A stretch of DNA of 16,479 nt. Source: Chloroflexota bacterium (GTDB lineage: Bacteria > Chloroflexota > Anaerolineae > Aggregatilineales > Phototrophicaceae). The notes beneath the pieces were generated by a model. The model was given only the letters and a program-made list of their open reading frames with translations, searched no databases and was not told where the DNA came from. The stretch is taken from contig QGUR01000076.1 in assembly GCA_003242205.1 (NCBI GenBank), forward strand, positions 1 to 16,479. The letters run 5' to 3'. Below are positions 16,086 to 16,479 of the stretch, piece by piece (position 1 is the first letter of the stretch; each line of letters opens with the position of its first letter). Position numbers and translations under genes: made by a program.

Positions 16086-16136
16086 ACTGGCCTTCACTCG
16101 AAGATGATCCCAATTCCGGGTGAAGGCCAGTCTTTT
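16086..16136 (+). terminator. Rho-independent terminator of the alpha-mannosidase gene
   Basis: The arms 16086-16100 and 16117-16131 form 15 pairs (12 perfect outer pairs, then one wobble and two more) around a 16-base loop, followed at once by CTTTTC. It starts eight bases after the stop codon. The outer 12-base arms are perfectly complementary, so it may act in both directions. Confidence 0.85.
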
Positions 16137-16158
16137 CATCGTAATTCAGGTTGTAGTT

Positions 16159-16164
16159 TATAAT
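16159..16164 (+). promoter_or_regulatory. -10 element upstream of the 3'-end secreted protein gene
   Basis: A perfect TATAAT lies just after the terminator. The best -35 is the poor TTCATC (16135-16140) at 18 bases. The predicted start is near 16171. The hexamer abuts the left arm of the inverted repeat that reaches the start codon of the next gene. Confidence 0.4.
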
Positions 16165-16226
16165 GAGGGCGCTGGCGCGGTTTTGTTTACCCGCGCAACC
16201 TGTGTACGAAGGAGAAGCGCCCTCAT
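16163..16226 (+). other. Inverted repeat pairing the leader with the start-codon region
   Basis: ATGAGGGCGCT (16163-16173) is perfectly complementary to AGCGCCCTCAT (16216-16226). The right arm covers the spacer between the ribosome site AAGGAG (16209-16214) and the ATG at 16225, plus the A and T of the start codon. Inside the loop, GCGCGG (16175-16180) pairs with CCGCGC (16191-16196). A transcript containing both arms would hide its start codon; one starting at the predicted 16171 would lack most of the left arm. Confidence 0.5.
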
Positions 16227-16479
16227 GCGGCCAGTCTGTTTTTCGCGCTCGAACGCTGCACCACCTCCGGCGCGCGCCTGTCGCCACCTGTTGTTTGTCC
16301 TGCTGTCGCTGCTTGTCATTCTGCCGCAACTCGTGGCGGCGCAGGAGAAGCCACCCGCCACGCCGGATTCGGGCGGCATCCGCTTTGACGTTTATCCCCA
16401 TCCATACTCGCGCGGGGCGCTGGCCTATTCGCTTGGTGATCGCTGGGACCGCACTGATCTGACGTTCTATTTCCGTAAC
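16225..16479 (+). CDS. Secreted protein N-terminus, possibly a matrixin-type metalloprotease; 3' end outside window
   Basis: 85 residues are visible and the frame is open to the window edge. The ATG at 16225 has AAGGAG at 16209-16214, ten bases upstream. The N-terminus is a Sec signal peptide: an Arg-containing start (to about residue 21), a hydrophobic core HLLFVLLSLLVILPQL and a probable cleavage after VAA (about residue 39, before Gln40). After a Pro-rich linker, the mature part reads YSRGALAYSLGDRWDRTDLTFYFRN. A W-x-(K/R)-T-x-L-T-Y-x-F-x-N pattern is typical of the start of matrixin-like zinc protease domains (strand one). The HExxH zinc motif would lie beyond the window, so the class is unproven. 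This short start is easy to overlook because its stop codon is not in view. Confidence 0.65.
   Translation, partial: MRPVCFSRSNAAPPPARACRHLLFVLLSLLVILPQLVAAQEKPPATPDSGGIRFDVYPHPYSRGALAYSLGDRWDRTDLTFYFRN

Noticed and set aside
16163..16462. 99-codon closed frame at the 3' end
   Set aside because: The product is rich in Cys and Arg without pattern. The frame from 16225, with a ribosome site and a textbook signal peptide, is clearly the coding one.
1..16479. Search for mobile elements, CRISPR arrays, defence systems, tRNA or rRNA genes
   Set aside because: No transposase, integrase, spaced direct repeats, nuclease or toxin genes, or structural RNA signatures were seen; the region reads as ordinary metabolic and envelope genes.

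Overview
The window is about 16.5 kb of moderately GC-rich, gene-dense bacterial DNA. It carries ten genes on both strands, eight of them complete. The mix of family types (very large multi-spanning membrane protein with a TPR tail, cytosolic GH38 alpha-mannosidase, duplicated class II aldolase, P-II/DUF1538 pair, TIGR02587/TIGR02588 pair) suggests a free-living heterotroph. My best guess is Chloroflexota, perhaps an Anaerolineae relative. That is inference from gene content only: there is no rRNA or marker gene here. I see no tRNA, rRNA, CRISPR array, transposase or prophage gene, so this looks like ordinary chromosome.

Layout. (1) 1-1506, plus strand: the end of an ABC exporter ATPase gene overlapping its ABC-2 permease gene. 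(2) 1534-1591: a compact inverted repeat between convergent units. (3) 1660-3909, minus strand: a two-gene operon, a DUF1538 membrane protein made of two similar halves followed by a protein made of two P-II-like domains. (4) 4044-6450, minus strand: glycogen debranching enzyme GlgX with a near-consensus promoter and a double-hairpin terminator. (5) 6505-7814, plus strand: the TIGR02587/TIGR02588 pair, a seven-span membrane protein and a single-span partner, both of unknown function. (6) 7827-11186, minus strand: a 1119-residue protein with a multi-spanning membrane half, a TPR-like region and a C-terminal beta domain. (7) 11477-16077, plus strand: a tandem class II aldolase/adducin protein whose second domain has lost its metal and catalytic residues, then a 1059-residue alpha-mannosidase of the Ams1/MAN2C1 type with its own promoter and a strong terminator. 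(8) 16225 to the end: the start of a secreted protein, possibly a matrixin-type metalloprotease, behind an inverted repeat that reaches its start codon.

How the genes may work together. GlgX (storage alpha-glucan), the alpha-mannosidase (mannose-containing oligosaccharides) and the aldolase-like protein (sugar-phosphate chemistry, if active) fit intracellular carbohydrate turnover, but they are separate transcription units on two strands. The least described parts are the duplicated P-II/DUF1538 operon, the TIGR02587/TIGR02588 pair, the half-degenerate aldolase and the large membrane-TPR protein.
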